Below the pieces are notes generated by a model. That model was not told the origin of the DNA. It worked only from the letters and a program-made list of their open reading frames with translations, and searched no databases. A stretch of DNA of 64,000 bases, from NCBI GenBank assembly GCA_023627715.1, contig JAMAHW010000005.1, forward strand, positions 372,001 to 436,000, read 5' to 3'. Below are positions 35,601 to 47,358 of the stretch, piece after piece. The translations under genes and the position numbers were made by a program. The DNA is from Periconia sp. R9002 (Eukaryota > Ascomycota > Dothideomycetes > Pleosporales > Periconiaceae). The first letter of the stretch is position 1. Each line of letters opens with the position of its first letter.

Positions 35601-38600
35601 TCTCCAATGTGGCTGCCCATGGCCATGGGTAGAATAACTTTTTTGGGTCATGATTCCTATTGGTGGATCACTTTACCGAGCAACTATGGGGATTGCCAGG
35701 GCAAGGGCATAAGTTATTCGACATCGTCGTTGTCAAACAACGACATGACATCCCATCACCGCCGTCAGCCCTTGTTGCCCATCAAACCCCCACGACCAGA
35801 GTTTGATTTGTACTTCGCACCCCTCCCCCCACCTCACCCGACCCGTCAAGCGTATAATGCATACCATATAGCTATATATCTTTTGCTCGTGCAACGCATG
35901 CACTTTGCGAATACCTCGTTGTCTCCAATCATCGCTTCCCCGGACTTGCTCCCCCGTTAGACTCGCCGTTAAACTCACGCCTGACTGGTATGGCTCCCTC
36001 CATCCAATCTGCTTCGCGGGATAAACGTTTTTCGGTCGTTCAGCCGGTAAAACCGGTTCCCTGTGAATTGCTCGAGCGCCAGGCATACCTCCATTCAGGC
36101 TTTCTTTCCCAACCAAACCCATCGAGGGTTTCTTCTCGTCCCAACAATGCCAGGTGACGCAATGTCGTCACATTTTTTTAAAAAAAACATGGCAGTGGCA
36201 ATTAGGACAGCACACATACCATCACGCAGTGTATTTTTTTTCTTGACTGCCTCTCCTCTCCTCTCCATCACGCATATTCCGCATGTTCTGATAGATGTGA
36301 ACCCTGACACCATCTGCTGAGTGGTCCATCCCTCATGTCACAAAATCACACACACACACACCGTGCAAAGAAAGTAGATAAATCCGCATGAACCACGACG
36401 TTTGATTCGCTGCTCGGTCGCGGGCCGACTATGTATTGCCTGCATATGTGCTCATCCTCGATCGACGGTGCAGGGGAAATGAAAATGTCGCTCTTTCCCT
36501 AGTAGAGAGGGGTTGCCAAACTCCTGTTCGCCGGATGGATGATTGATTAGATAAGCTCTGTCCTTTCACGTTTCCTACGACGACACGCAACCTAACCGTT
36601 TGTGGGGAACTTTATTTCTAGGGAAGGTTAGGGTGAGTGATTGTGGGTATGCGCATGTGGGTGGCATGTATAGAAAGTGTTTCCGTATTGGATTCTATCG
36701 GTCAATTTAACGTGCTTCTTGGTTGGAAAGGCATCTCCCAAGGCGGTTCAGTCCTTCACGTATATGTTCATTCAATTCTTCCATTCAACAATACTCTTTC
36801 TGAGGTTTACTAGGAAATGCTCTGTTCTTTGTATAAGCAGGATTGAAGAGCTATACATAAATATTGTAAATGTGAACGGGGTACTCTGCTCACATCACAC
36901 TATGACAGCCAGCCTCATATATCGCCCTTGACTTTTCACTCTTTTTTAAGATCTTTTCATGTCAAAGGTAGTCCACGCTTTTTTTTAGCTTCTTAGTTTC
37001 AGACCTGTGTTTTTTGTCGAGGTAGAGGCCGTCCTAATCGTTCACCCGAACAAAAATAAAAACAAGAAGAGTGTAGAAAAAGACGGCAGTTTACGTACGC
37101 AGAAAATATATTTCCCCTAGAAGTGCAAGATGGACCTTCATTCAATCTCACGAAGAACTATCAACTACCAGCAATATCTATGTTCTGAATTCTATTACTC
37201 TCCAGGACTTTAATAAGACTGATAGCATGAGCGTGCAGCTCTAATGCCGCAACAGTGAGCTACCAAGCATTCTATTTCCTCAAGCTCCCTTGATGCCCTA
37301 GCCTCCAGCCTCGAGCAGTATCAAGACCCTATGTCCGCGGTTTTATCAGAAACCATCCAAACCAATACAAACACCAAAATCCACCTCTTCGAATCTAGAC
37401 ATCTCCGATTGGCACTGTACCTGACACGAGGTTTCAGAAAACAGTAGAAGTTGCACTTGTGAACAAAATTGTCAGCCTGGCCTAGTCAACCATAGAACCT
37501 CTAAACACTGTACGTTAACCGCTATCCAGAGACCCAAAAGACCCTTAAAAATGACATATCACGCTCGCTCGCTCTAATACAGCTCCCACTTCCCCATAAG
37601 AGCTATGGCTACCTGCGCCGTTAAACCGTCAAACCATTGTAAACTTGTCGTAGGTCGTCGATCAGGGAAGTAAGTAGCAACAGCCGGAAAAAAAGCGATT
37701 GGTTCAATATCGACCATTGATGATGAAACTCGCCTAGAAATATGTCTGGGATCTATTTCGCAATACTCCCCACGGCATTCTCTTCAGTATATTCATTAAC
37801 TAACCATTGAACAGTTGAAACAGAAAGATTTAAATCAGTGTTACCAGACGATCGATGTCGCTCCAATGATATCTATAGATATCTCTTTGGGTTGGGTAGA
37901 ACACCTAGTAAACCTTCACCTTGATAAAAAAAAAGGAAAGTAATAGTATCTCCTCACCACACGGGACATCCCGCTCAAGAGATGCCTCGCATTTAAATCT
38001 ACAATCATCACTTGAAATGAAAAGTGATCATCTCTGCGTAAATGCCTACCGATTGCTACGAAGCACGAGTTGACGCTTCAAATGGATCCTCCGCATCTAT
38101 TATTAGGAGTACGAAAATGATGTAAAAGCCGCTCAAAACATAGTTCCACAGTGGATGAATTCAGAGTAGGTCTAGTTTTAATCATGATGGTTCGCATAGA
38201 TGGGGTGCGTATGAGATTGTTTGTCGGCCTTTGAAGCAGAGATAGCCAAGTCAAGTACGAATGTAGGAGTCTCTTCTATCGGAGGATCTCATGTGTCGCG
38301 CTCGAACTTCTTCATTTCAAGTGACGCACTTTCTGGATAATTAATTTCCCATTCATGTGGTCTATCTACAAAGTCTTTCCATGGAGCAAAAAAGCTTCCA
38401 TGCATCATTTACACTTCAATGCACCAGAAGATGTGGTGTCTCAGTGTCATACAACTTCATAGCTGGGGTATGATTGAGTCATGATCTACCTATGTAGAAC
38501 ATCAACTGCGAAAGCCAGCACTAGCTCCCGTTGAACCATGCAAGCAGAATTATCGTCAAATTTCAGGAATTCATGTATTCAACTGATTTGTGAACACTAA

Positions 38601-38666
38601 TAGATAAGCTCATCATGTACCTAGTACACATACACAGCTGTGAAAATGGTGGGGGGCTTTCCCGCA

Positions 38667-38692
38667 CAGCAGCAGCAGCAGCAGCAGCAGCA
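38667..38692 (+). repeat. (CAG)n microsatellite
   Basis: Eight to nine CAG units 450 bp from the 3' end of the bHLH gene. On the minus strand a short frame reads it as poly-Ala, but that frame is not a supported gene. Confidence 0.9.
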
Positions 38693-39139
38693 ATGAAAAA
38701 AGAAAACGACCCTTCGCCTATATAATGAGTAGTACCATAATAGCACACTGTGGCGCACACCTTAAACACCTGATTGGACCCAATCCTTAATAACGCCTAG
38801 AACCCCAATCAATAGTCCGTTTCATCCGAATGAGCGGAACAGACGATCCGCATGCTAGTACAGTTCGTGAGAGGAGTGAAGCTTTTGATTCAAAACCGGG
38901 GAATCTGAGCACCGAGAAGACTTTTTTCGTTTTCATTCGACACTTTCCATATAAGCATTCCAGTGAACGCCATGTCAATGTTCCACCATTGATGATGCCC
39001 AGTAGCTTTTGAAACATTGTTCAGCAGAAGAAAAAAGTGGCTGTCTGCCCATAGAAAACGTGACAATAAACAGGATCATGCATGCATGGCGTATGCCCGT
39101 GTCTTTGACCAGGCGAGAAAGGTTTATTCTTTTCCCTTG

Positions 39140-40447
39140 TTACTTGGCCTGATTGATCTTTAGGTCCATAACATATTGCATCAACGAGCAGTCGTCGCAC
39201 TTAACCAGTGCCTGTAGGGCCTTGACTCTCGTCCTGAGTAACTGGTTCTCGTCCTGCAGGGTCTTCCGGTCCTTTTCGATCTGTTTGATATGCGCGGTGG
39301 CCGAAGCGAGGATAACGGCCTTGGAGGGTTTGGACGGGGCAGGAAGGTCCTCGATGTCGGCGCCGTCGCACGCACGGTTTTGCTGTAGGGAAGGGACCAC
39401 GCGACGTAGTGACTCAAGCTGCGTGTTGAGTGATTCGCGATACTTGCGCTCTACTTGGTTGTGGGGCAGGCGTCGTCGAGGTTTGGGCTTCTCATCTACG
39501 ATGGCTTGGGGTGAGTCTTCTGATTCACTCTTGACGGCATGTGAGTCGGGTGTCGTTTTGGTAGAGAAGCGTCGACCCGATGATTCATTGGTGGAAATGG
39601 CGCTCTCAGAACGTTTCTTGCTATATGATTTGATTTCCACCACCCCGTCTTCCGGTATCACTTCCTGGGCTTCGTTAAGGAGGTTGTTGGTGGTGGGTGT
39701 CGGGAGCGTGTCCTCGTTGGCGAACAGGAAAGGAGCACATCCTCCGCCGCAATTCGATGGGTTGGGTGGGGGACCATCTTGATCGTGATTGGGGCAGAGC
39801 GGTGACGTCCAGCATGCGGAGAGGATATCTGGTTTATCGCTATGGGCGCGTTTTGCCGTTGTAGATGTCGATGAGGAATTGCTGTTGTTTCCGGTGCTGT
39901 CTGGGCTGGCCTTGGATGACGATGGAGCACCATTAGGTCCGTTGGGAAAGGTGAGGTCTTCTACGAAGCCCGACTCTAGATTGTTGGGGAACATGGATTC
40001 ATACTGCAGATTCGGAAAGGTGCTTGCCCTCATGACAGGAGGCCTGCGGGAGGCCTGCATGTTGGGCGATTGAACAGGATTCTTGGAAAGCAATGCTAGG
40101 GTCTCGGATACTGAGAGACCGCCTTTGGAGAGGCCAATGTTGTTGGGTGGCTCGGGAGAGGATTCCGATGTCGAATCGCCGCCGGCAATGCCGTTACCGG
40201 AACTTTGGAGGCCCTCGAGGTCGCTCAGGAAGTAGTCGCTGTTCCCAAAGAGGCTGTCGTCAAAGTAAGCATCTGTCTGCGTGCCGTCGAGGACAGGATC
40301 GAAGGTTGCGAGAGGATCGACTTCTGGTGAGCCGATGGGGCGGGCGGAACTTGTTTTTGGCATTTCAATCGAAAGGTCGGTGGATGATGGATCTGTGATG
40401 TCTGGCCATGGGCCGTTCAGAAAAGCATTCCAGTCGACAGCCGCCAT
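39140..40447 (-). CDS. bHLH transcription factor with SREBP-like tyrosine in the basic region
   Basis: Single-exon gene of 435 codons. The first 300 residues are Ser/Pro/Asn-rich and acidic in places, typical of an activation region, with a Cys-containing patch (CWTSPLCPNH and CGGGCAPF). The DNA-binding domain is at about 325-400. It has a basic region HNQVERKYRESLN, helix 1, a long loop of about 20 residues and helix 2 (KAVILASATAHIKQIE). A leucine-zipper-like helix follows, ending in a CDDC motif. The Tyr after ERK is the residue that lets SREBP-type factors bind sterol-response as well as E-box sites. No membrane segments follow, so it is not a membrane-bound SREBP. Soluble fungal bHLH regulators of development with this basic region are the closest match. 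Target genes unknown. Confidence 0.9.
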   Translation of the reverse strand: MAAVDWNAFLNGPWPDITDPSSTDLSIEMPKTSSARPIGSPEVDPLATFDPVLDGTQTDAYFDDSLFGNSDYFLSDLEGLQSSGNGIAGGDSTSESSPEPPNNIGLSKGGLSVSETLALLSKNPVQSPNMQASRRPPVMRASTFPNLQYESMFPNNLESGFVEDLTFPNGPNGAPSSSKASPDSTGNNSNSSSTSTTAKRAHSDKPDILSACWTSPLCPNHDQDGPPPNPSNCGGGCAPFLFANEDTLPTPTTNNLLNEAQEVIPEDGVVEIKSYSKKRSESAISTNESSGRRFSTKTTPDSHAVKSESEDSPQAIVDEKPKPRRRLPHNQVERKYRESLNTQLESLRRVVPSLQQNRACDGADIEDLPAPSKPSKAVILASATAHIKQIEKDRKTLQDENQLLRTRVKALQALVKCDDCSLMQYVMDLKINQAK

Positions 40448-42624
40448 ATTGATCGTTTAGTAGAAATTGAAAGAGGCCCCAAATGCTCACGCGGGGATCA
40501 GGAGACACTCAGCAGATGGTGGAACCGAATGCGCCAAGGCTGTGGTATGAAACTAGGGGCAGGTTTGAGCTAATCGGTAGGAACGATGCAGGGTTCCGCA
40601 ACGGATCTGAATATATGTATGAGGATGGGAGTCGTCCGAGCGAAGATGTTGCTGAAGTATGAGTAGGAAAGAGGAAGTGGGTGCTGTGAAGAGTGGGAGC
40701 AAAGCCAAGCACACGGCGAGCAAGCGAGCGAGCGATGGTCTTTGCAGTCCTTGGGTGCCCCAAAGGGTTACTTAATAGAACTTGTGGGCCCGTAGTCACA
40801 CAGAAAACAGCAGCAGCAAAGAAACTTTTGCGTCGAGCAATAATGAGCCTGCTGCGTTTGGGGCGTGTGCAGGGCCAGATGACGGACGACTAGCCGAGGG
40901 ACGACGGTTGCAAGAACAGCGAATTCGCAGCAGAGGAGGCCGTGATGCAGGGACAAGCAGCAAGCCGACGCATTCTCTCGAGGTATTCTCGGAATTCGGA
41001 GAGCAGAGGGCATAGTGGGCAGGCGAGGTGGGTGGGTGCAAAGTGCCGGGACGGAGGGCAGAGCATCAGGCCATGATGGCGTGACATTTGCTTAAAGACC
41101 GTCTAGCCTCTGCCAGTACAGGTACCCCATCGCGATGGCCTGGGATGGCTTGTATCTACTCACATGTGAATTCAACATTCCATATATGGATATATGTACA
41201 TATGTATGTATGTATGTATGTAGGTATGCGTTGCTTTTTTGAAGCATCCATATGTATCAATATGTATCTAGTTTCCTTGTGCGTCCAGAGAAATACATGT
41301 TTCCTTGGGGGTCGCAACTGCTGATCGTTGCGTCGGCAACATCGGACGTCGTGGTTCCGGCTCCGAGGCTAGCCACGTGACAAACCGTTGAGCGGCGCCA
41401 TCCCTGCACAGCCTCGCGGAGGATGCCGGCCTGGGGAAAACCTCCCATCTTCTAGAACACCACGCTTCCGTCTTCACCCATCTCATGCATCATGGGACAT
41501 GAATCTGACGTCCCAAGTTGCAAAGAAACCCTTCCACCACCCGGTCCGTGGCGGATCCCGACAGAAATCATCCCATTCCTTTTCTGCATCATCTAGCTAG
41601 TCTCTCTTCAAAACATTGCCATGGAGGGATGCAGAGCACATTCTACCCGTCTACTACCAGTCTACCCGCCCTGCACCGTTGTCCTGCACGACGGCGGGTA
41701 AGGCATCGGCAAATGCCCGAACTACCATGGATCATAGCAGGGATGGCCAGGTCTATCTCCGCTGCTGCCACTACTGTAGACTTCTGAAGTCTCTTTGCCC
41801 ACAGATGCTGAATCCCAAACACGCGTGAGCTATCCAGCGGCGGACGGCATGTGGGGCTCGTCCCGAGCGCCCTTCTCCACAGTCTGCATGCACCCAACCT
41901 ATTGCAGTCCTGTCGAACTCATCACTATAAAAGCAAAATCGACGGGGCCATGTAAACGAATGAGACCGTTTCCCCCTCTCTATAGCGGGTTCACAGCCCA
42001 CGCGGGGAACTGGGGTTCAAAACATGGAGCGTCGCTCATTGGCAGCATCAGACGATATTTTCACCACCTGCAATCTACTCATCCTTCCGGTGGACCTCAG
42101 CGTGGGTCTGAACAATATCAATCCTATCATCACCAAGTCTGTGACGGCGTAGAAACGCTTTGTGGTGACACTACAACGAAAATGCCTGCATACGTTGAGG
42201 GGAACAGCATGATATTGCCTGGATCATGAGAGGTTCATCACGAAGCACCTATGAAAGCTGTGCCCATCTCTTGGTGATGTTTGTTACCCTACATAACGTC
42301 ACTCATATACATGTGGCTGTAAACCAGTAGCATGTTCGAAACTCTGTTTGGCAGAACTGGAGAAAACCAGACATTTTCCGGGTGTACAAACCCAGATGGC
42401 TGGAAAGGCCAGAGAACTCACAAGTCCACACATGTCCGCCACGTAGCGAACCCAAGCACAGCAGTGATCGATCTCTTTGAATCGCGTGACGTAAGGAGCA
42501 CTGCAGAGATGATATCCTTTTGGTTTCTCCCCGTCTCATGATTATGCTACCCGGATAAAACAAACATTTCGGATCAATGGCGAGCTTGCGGTTTTGGATG
42601 TCCGTTGTTCGATATCATGCGATG
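40448..42624. other. Intergenic region between bHLH and RING genes
   Basis: About 2.2 kb; the left part should hold the bHLH promoter and the right end the 3' UTR of the RING gene. A TATG run lies at 41201-41221. Frames of up to 144 codons occur but lack protein character. Confidence 0.4.
41201..41221 (+). repeat. (TATG)n microsatellite
   Basis: Five TATG units flanked by TATA- and ATGTAC-rich sequence. Confidence 0.88.
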
Positions 42625-43221
42625 TCATATCATGAAAGCAACAGGCGGGTGTGCGTCAAATGTGCTCCTCCTGTTTCGGCCGTTCGTATCGCCAGGTATG
42701 ATGGGCTGGTGGCAGAGCGGGCAGTATTCGTTCCAACGCCCAAACCAGTTGTCAACGCATTCTTGATGAAATACATGATGGCAGCCGAGGACACGTATTT
42801 GTGAGGTCTCGGTGAAAGCTTCCAAACATATGACGCTGCATTCTTGATTAGCAGTGTACGTTGGAATGAGCGAGCGAGATCATACCAAATATCCATGGAG
42901 AAAGAGCATTTACTTTCTAACTGCTTTTCCTTGTTGGACCAGTCAAGGAATGGTTCTGCTTTGACATGACTCTCTAGCTTCTGCAGTCGTTTATCTCGCT
43001 CTGCGCCGTCTGTAATATGCGCGTAGCGTCTTCTCCTTGCCGATAGAAATGCTCTGAAGTGAGTTGGTTTCAGTGCGAGGTACAAATGGGTTTCGATCAG
43101 AGACGTACGTTGCGAGTGCAGTAATAATCAAGATCGTGAAAATAGAGGGCAGTATAATCGCAACAGCATTCCGACTTCCATCTCCTATGCCATTTCCTGG
43201 CGAGCCTCCTGTGTTCCCCAT
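42625..43221 (-). CDS. Small single-pass membrane RING-H2 protein, putative E3 ubiquitin ligase
   Basis: Three exons on the minus strand, 43221-43109, 43053-42886 and 42835-42625, give 163 residues with clean GT-AG junctions. Residues 1-18 are Gly/Asn-rich. A hydrophobic helix at about 19-40 should span a membrane. A basic, Arg-rich stretch follows on the likely cytosolic side. The C-terminal RING-H2 domain is complete: Cys94, Cys97, Cys112, His114, His117, Cys120, Cys132 and Cys135, with the usual CPLC end. Proteins of this shape (one membrane helix, one RING-H2) are usually membrane-anchored ubiquitin ligases. Many family members have a luminal PA domain before the helix; none is found here, so the gene is either short by nature or has upstream exons I could not see. 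Confidence 0.82.
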
Positions 43222-45408
43222 TACCGTGGAAATATACCACTCAATTTCAATGGTTGTCGGATTGAGATTTCACACGTTCTCGCAGCTCCGACGCTGCTGT
43301 CGAGCCGATGCAAGCGGAGTGTACGCGATATGCCGTATGCCCAGGTCCAGCTGCGTGCGCTTTGTGATAAGGTCCTTCTAAATGATCAGGTGGAATTGAA
43401 CATGATGATAGTGTAGTTCAAATGTTACCTGTTCTCTTCCCAAGGATTTGGAGCATACGTTGCAAAGAGAAGTGACGAAAGTCGTCGAGCAACAAAAGAA
43501 CAGGATTGCGTGGTGGCACCACCAAGGCATCTGACTATATCAGCTCGTCCATTCAAGGTGTTGAGCCAAGCAAGCGGCGCGTGGCTGAGGGGTGGGGGGT
43601 TGACATCTGTATCACGAGCGGGGCAAACAACACGAAGCAGAAATACGATCTCGACTGGCGACTTTTCAATCATTGCTGGTTCATGAGATAATGAGATCCG
43701 CATCAAAGTACGCGTGATTGCGCTGCATTCTGGGACACTATTGCGCGTCTGTTGGCTCTGGCGAATGCCGCGGTTTTGGGTCGTGGCGGTCTGGTTTTGC
43801 TAGCTAGCTAGCTCGAGAGAAGCTGTACACTCGCTCGACAGCCTTTAAAGGACGGGGCGAGACCAGTCTAAAAGCAGCCATAAAGTTTGGCACATTATTA
43901 GTCAGGGTCCAGAATTTATTAAGTCTTCGTTTCCCCCGTACCTGTGTATGCCACGGGTAGCTTGAGCCAATCAACTTTGCTATAGAAAAGCATGAACCTC
44001 TCGTTTGCGAAGAAGACATTTTGCGCATTTGCTTTATCGGAACGCTTCGTCACTAAGCTCTTGGAGTGAATCAGCTATTGTTGCAGCTTGGAATTCAGTT
44101 CTCCTCCGGCGATATTCTCCGTGCCTTACAACTGGTTACCTCACCACTGACTTGGCCAATATGATTTGTCCTCGTCGATTAAGAGCCCATTGAAGAGATA
44201 CAAAAATACCGCGTTGCCGGGAAAAGGTGTGTACTGTAGCACGGATGCACCTTCCCCACAATTCGAATCACCCGAATAGCTGATTCCGCCACTGCTTGAC
44301 TTCAAAACGTGGCGTCTCTATGTTGCTGAACAACATATCTCGTATAGCTTGGATGCGATAAGGTTCCACTTTCCCAATTCGCTGGACATACATATCAGGT
44401 TTATACAGTTTGTTTAAAGATTTGGGAAGCGCCTTAGACGACTTCGACGCCGATATCTCACCATCTTTTCATATTCCGAAGCGTATGAACAAGTCAAAAA
44501 TTTCCACAAGAAGAATACGAATGATGTAATTTCACACTGTGCGATAGGATGTCCATTTGCTCGGCTACCCCATGCATCTCATAGCTCAAAGTCACGCTTG
44601 ACTTACTACAGCCTCCGCTTCATTTTTTTCTTCTTAGTTTGGGACTCAGAACCGCCACACGCAAGGTCCGAACAAGAATCTACGAATTCCCCAAGTCTGC
44701 CAGCGTAGAAAGTATTGAGGCGACTACGAATTGCTAACTTTTCATAAACCTACTTAATCGTCCTGAACCACAACTCATTTGCACTTTGACGACGAATCAA
44801 TAACAATCTCGACGTCACATATACGCCCAAAAACAATTGGTTCCCAGGGTAATTGAGAGCTCAGTTCGTATATTCGCATTACCGCGGCCAACTACTCCCT
44901 CGCCACGGCCATTTTCTAGCCCCTCCAGCACTTTCACAAAGACAAACGCAGTGGCTCAAGCAAGTGTTACAAAATCCAAGTAATGTATGATATAAAAAAT
45001 GCTGAATCTTCTCATCTTTTTCTTTTTCTTTTTCTTGTTGTAATAATTTAGTCGCACGAATACGAATCTTGAGCAGTATACAAGAAATGATATAGAGAAG
45101 GTGCTATATAAAACATCTTGTATATTGCTGCACGCAGCTAAATTCATACATCAGCACATCCTTTTGTAAGAGAATATCGATTACAAGCGCTTGAAGGAAG
45201 TATAAATAGGTTCTTAGAATAGAAATGGTGTTGTTGAGGTCTGAGGCATCTATCCGCGAAAGGATTAGCGTGAGGCACCACATGGGGGAATGCGAACTCC
45301 GCCTCTGCGCTCCGCCCCACGTTGGACAGAACCCCGTTCCCTATAAAGCGTGCTAGGCTGCCGTTTATCGCTCCACAATCGCTAGACAATACTACTACAA
45401 TCATAGCC
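43222..45408. other. Divergent intergenic region, RING / F-box-like genes
   Basis: About 2.2 kb between divergent starts. It is AT-rich, and between 44194 and 44955 no frame of 60 codons is open on either strand. A CTTTTT run lies at 45016-45036. No gene or transposon relic was identified. Confidence 0.4.
45016..45036 (+). repeat. (CTTTTT)n tract
   Basis: Three to four CTTTTT units about 370 bp upstream of the F-box-like gene. Confidence 0.85.
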
Positions 45409-46282
45409 ATGAGAACGACTGTACCGTCTGAACCATTCCGGTTCCTGGACCTTCCAAAGGAGATACGGCGTATGTGCGGGGTAGACATTCCACGTATGCA
45501 CAGTGGATGCTGACAGAACGCTCATAGTCATGGTGTACGAGCGATTACCACGAAAGATCAAACATCACCAGGTCCGACATCCCGATGAGCCATCGAATCG
45601 CGTGACATTCATTGTTAGATCAATACCTGTGGCCATTCTTGCGACTTGCTGGACAATCAACCACGAGGCCCACGCGATCGTTGAGGCTTTGGTGAAGAAT
45701 TTCATTCTGGACTCTCCTTCCCGGCTTCTCGATGGCATAAGTGGTCGAAGACAAGGTCGCATGCTGGATGCCATTGTGAGAGCTGCCACCAAACAGTACG
45801 ACGTTTTAGACGACTGCCAACTCGGCGCAGGATCTTGTCTTACGATAGGACAACTCTTCGAAGACCGTTTGCGCAATTATTTAGAGAGCAAGCGCACCAG
45901 TCGGTTTCTGGCCAAGTTCATTCACCAAGCAGGTCATCAACTCCGTTACGGTGACCCACGGAAGCACATCAGTCCGAAGGTCAGATTCAACGGCTTCAAA
46001 TGGATCGAAATGGTGAAATACACTTCGGATGTTTCAGGCATTGGGCGTCACTGGGCGCTCGGAGCTGACCTGCATGCACTGAACAATCGACTTCATGAGA
46101 GGAAAATAGCAGTTGTATGTGCTGGCGAGCTGCCCGTCGCTCCACCGGTGACAGCTGGCCGATCTTCAAGCTCTGTTATAGTGCCACAGCATATCAACTT
46201 CCAAGCCTACGGACTAGAATGCTACATTCCATCCCTACCCCAGTTGAACGAAGTTGACTGGGTGGAAGGTTGGTTGGAATAA
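45409..46282 (+). CDS. F-box-like protein, fungal hypothetical family
   Basis: Two exons, 45409-45469 and 45528-46282 (58-bp intron), give 271 residues. The N-terminus FRFLDLPKEIRLMVYERLP is the form of F-box-like domain that is abundant in filamentous ascomycetes (LDLPxEIRxxIYE). Such domains may bind Skp1 and bring substrates to an SCF ubiquitin ligase, though few fungal members have been tested. The rest has no further domain I recognise; a pattern of ILATCWTINHEA after the box is typical of these proteins, in which a conserved helix precedes the variable part. No signal peptide or membrane helix is seen. Confidence 0.78.
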
Positions 46283-47358
46283 GCAGTATATATCAGCGGA
46301 CAAGTGGTATTGAAGTAATCTTTCTCACCTTGCTGTTCATATATTTACTAGAAGAGAAGGTTTCAATCGTTGGAATTGATTAGATATGTGCTTTGTCTAT
46401 ATTTCTGAGCACGTTAGTTGTTTTCTTTGGTGGTTTTGACATTGATCACAACGTCTGAAGTTTTAGAAGGCGGCTCGAGCAGCAGTGAAAGCTTTATACA
46501 TACATGTAGATAATTTTCACTTGCTATCATTTTATTATAGGTGGATAGATAATAGTACCGAAGTACTACCCGGGCTATTAGCTAGCTCACTTATTCATCT
46601 AATCGGAGCGACAAGTAACTACAGCTTTATGGCGGAAATAAACATTGAACGGCACTCGTTTCTTATCATCCTGGCACCGGCTAATATGTTGGTGAATAGG
46701 TCAACTTTCAACGTTTAGCTCTCAGCGAAGCTCTCTTCCGTTAATTTCATGCCGTCATGTACAGGATGGTGAGGAGTTGCAGCTTATCGCTGCTGGAGGG
46801 ATGCTGATAACGCAGCTTACACGAACCTATCAGAAGCGAGGCACAAAAACCACAGCACGGCTTATCAGCGATCAAGTCTGAGCAGTTCACACTCCTTTTA
46901 CCAATGAGTGAAGAGGGCTTTTCACCACAATATGTTCGGCCCTACCAATCCCCTGTTCTAGCCCCACGGCATCTCTCTTTGGGGACAAACGCCTGCCAGC
47001 AGGGTCCGTACATGGATTAGCTCTGTCCCAGAGGCGTCATGGTAACGAGAACTGAATTATGTGTGGCTAATTGTCACCATCCTTCTGCTTCGCTTATCTC
47101 AATTGCTTAGTGTGCTGATACGCGGAGAAGATGCTCGATCTCCTGTGTGTTTTTGGCAATACTTAAAAATCCATCACGCGCCGTTGACTTGGCCTGCATT
47201 GCTTATGTCCTGCGGTTTCGACGTTGGTGTTTGAGGTGGGAAACTAATATTCATTCTTTCTTCACCTCTTCATCCCGGACATCAATCGCCCTTGATCGTT
47301 TTCAAGCTACCCCTCTTATTTTCGAATCATCCTTTGAGCACGTACAAAGACCCATCCA
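46283..47358. other. AT-rich intergenic region upstream of the permease gene
   Basis: About 1.1 kb holding the 3' UTR of the F-box-like gene and the promoter of the permease gene. AT-rich; no gene seen. Confidence 0.4.

Larger units (their letters stand above)
29225..39139. other. 9.9-kb gene-free region on the 5' side of laeA
   Basis: It includes the laeA promoter and, at the far end, the 3' UTR of the bHLH gene. 29.3-33 kb is dense in microsatellites and C/T- or G-rich strands. From about 33.6 kb the sequence looks different and AT-richer: three 60-base lines near 37.0, 37.3 and 37.9 kb count about 40-42% GC by hand. Between 36932 and 38562 I found no open frame of 60 codons on either strand. 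One stretch (33667-33845, minus) has protein-like composition after a splice-acceptor-like site, but no partner exon was found. No intact transposon is recognisable. Confidence 0.45.

Noticed and set aside
31894..38692. CAG and TG runs as possible CRISPR or satellite arrays
   Set aside because: They are simple microsatellites without spacers; a nuclear fungal genome has no CRISPR arrays.
41795..42229. 144-codon plus-strand frame between the bHLH and RING genes
   Set aside because: No ordered motif, no splice partners, and composition like other random frames in this region.
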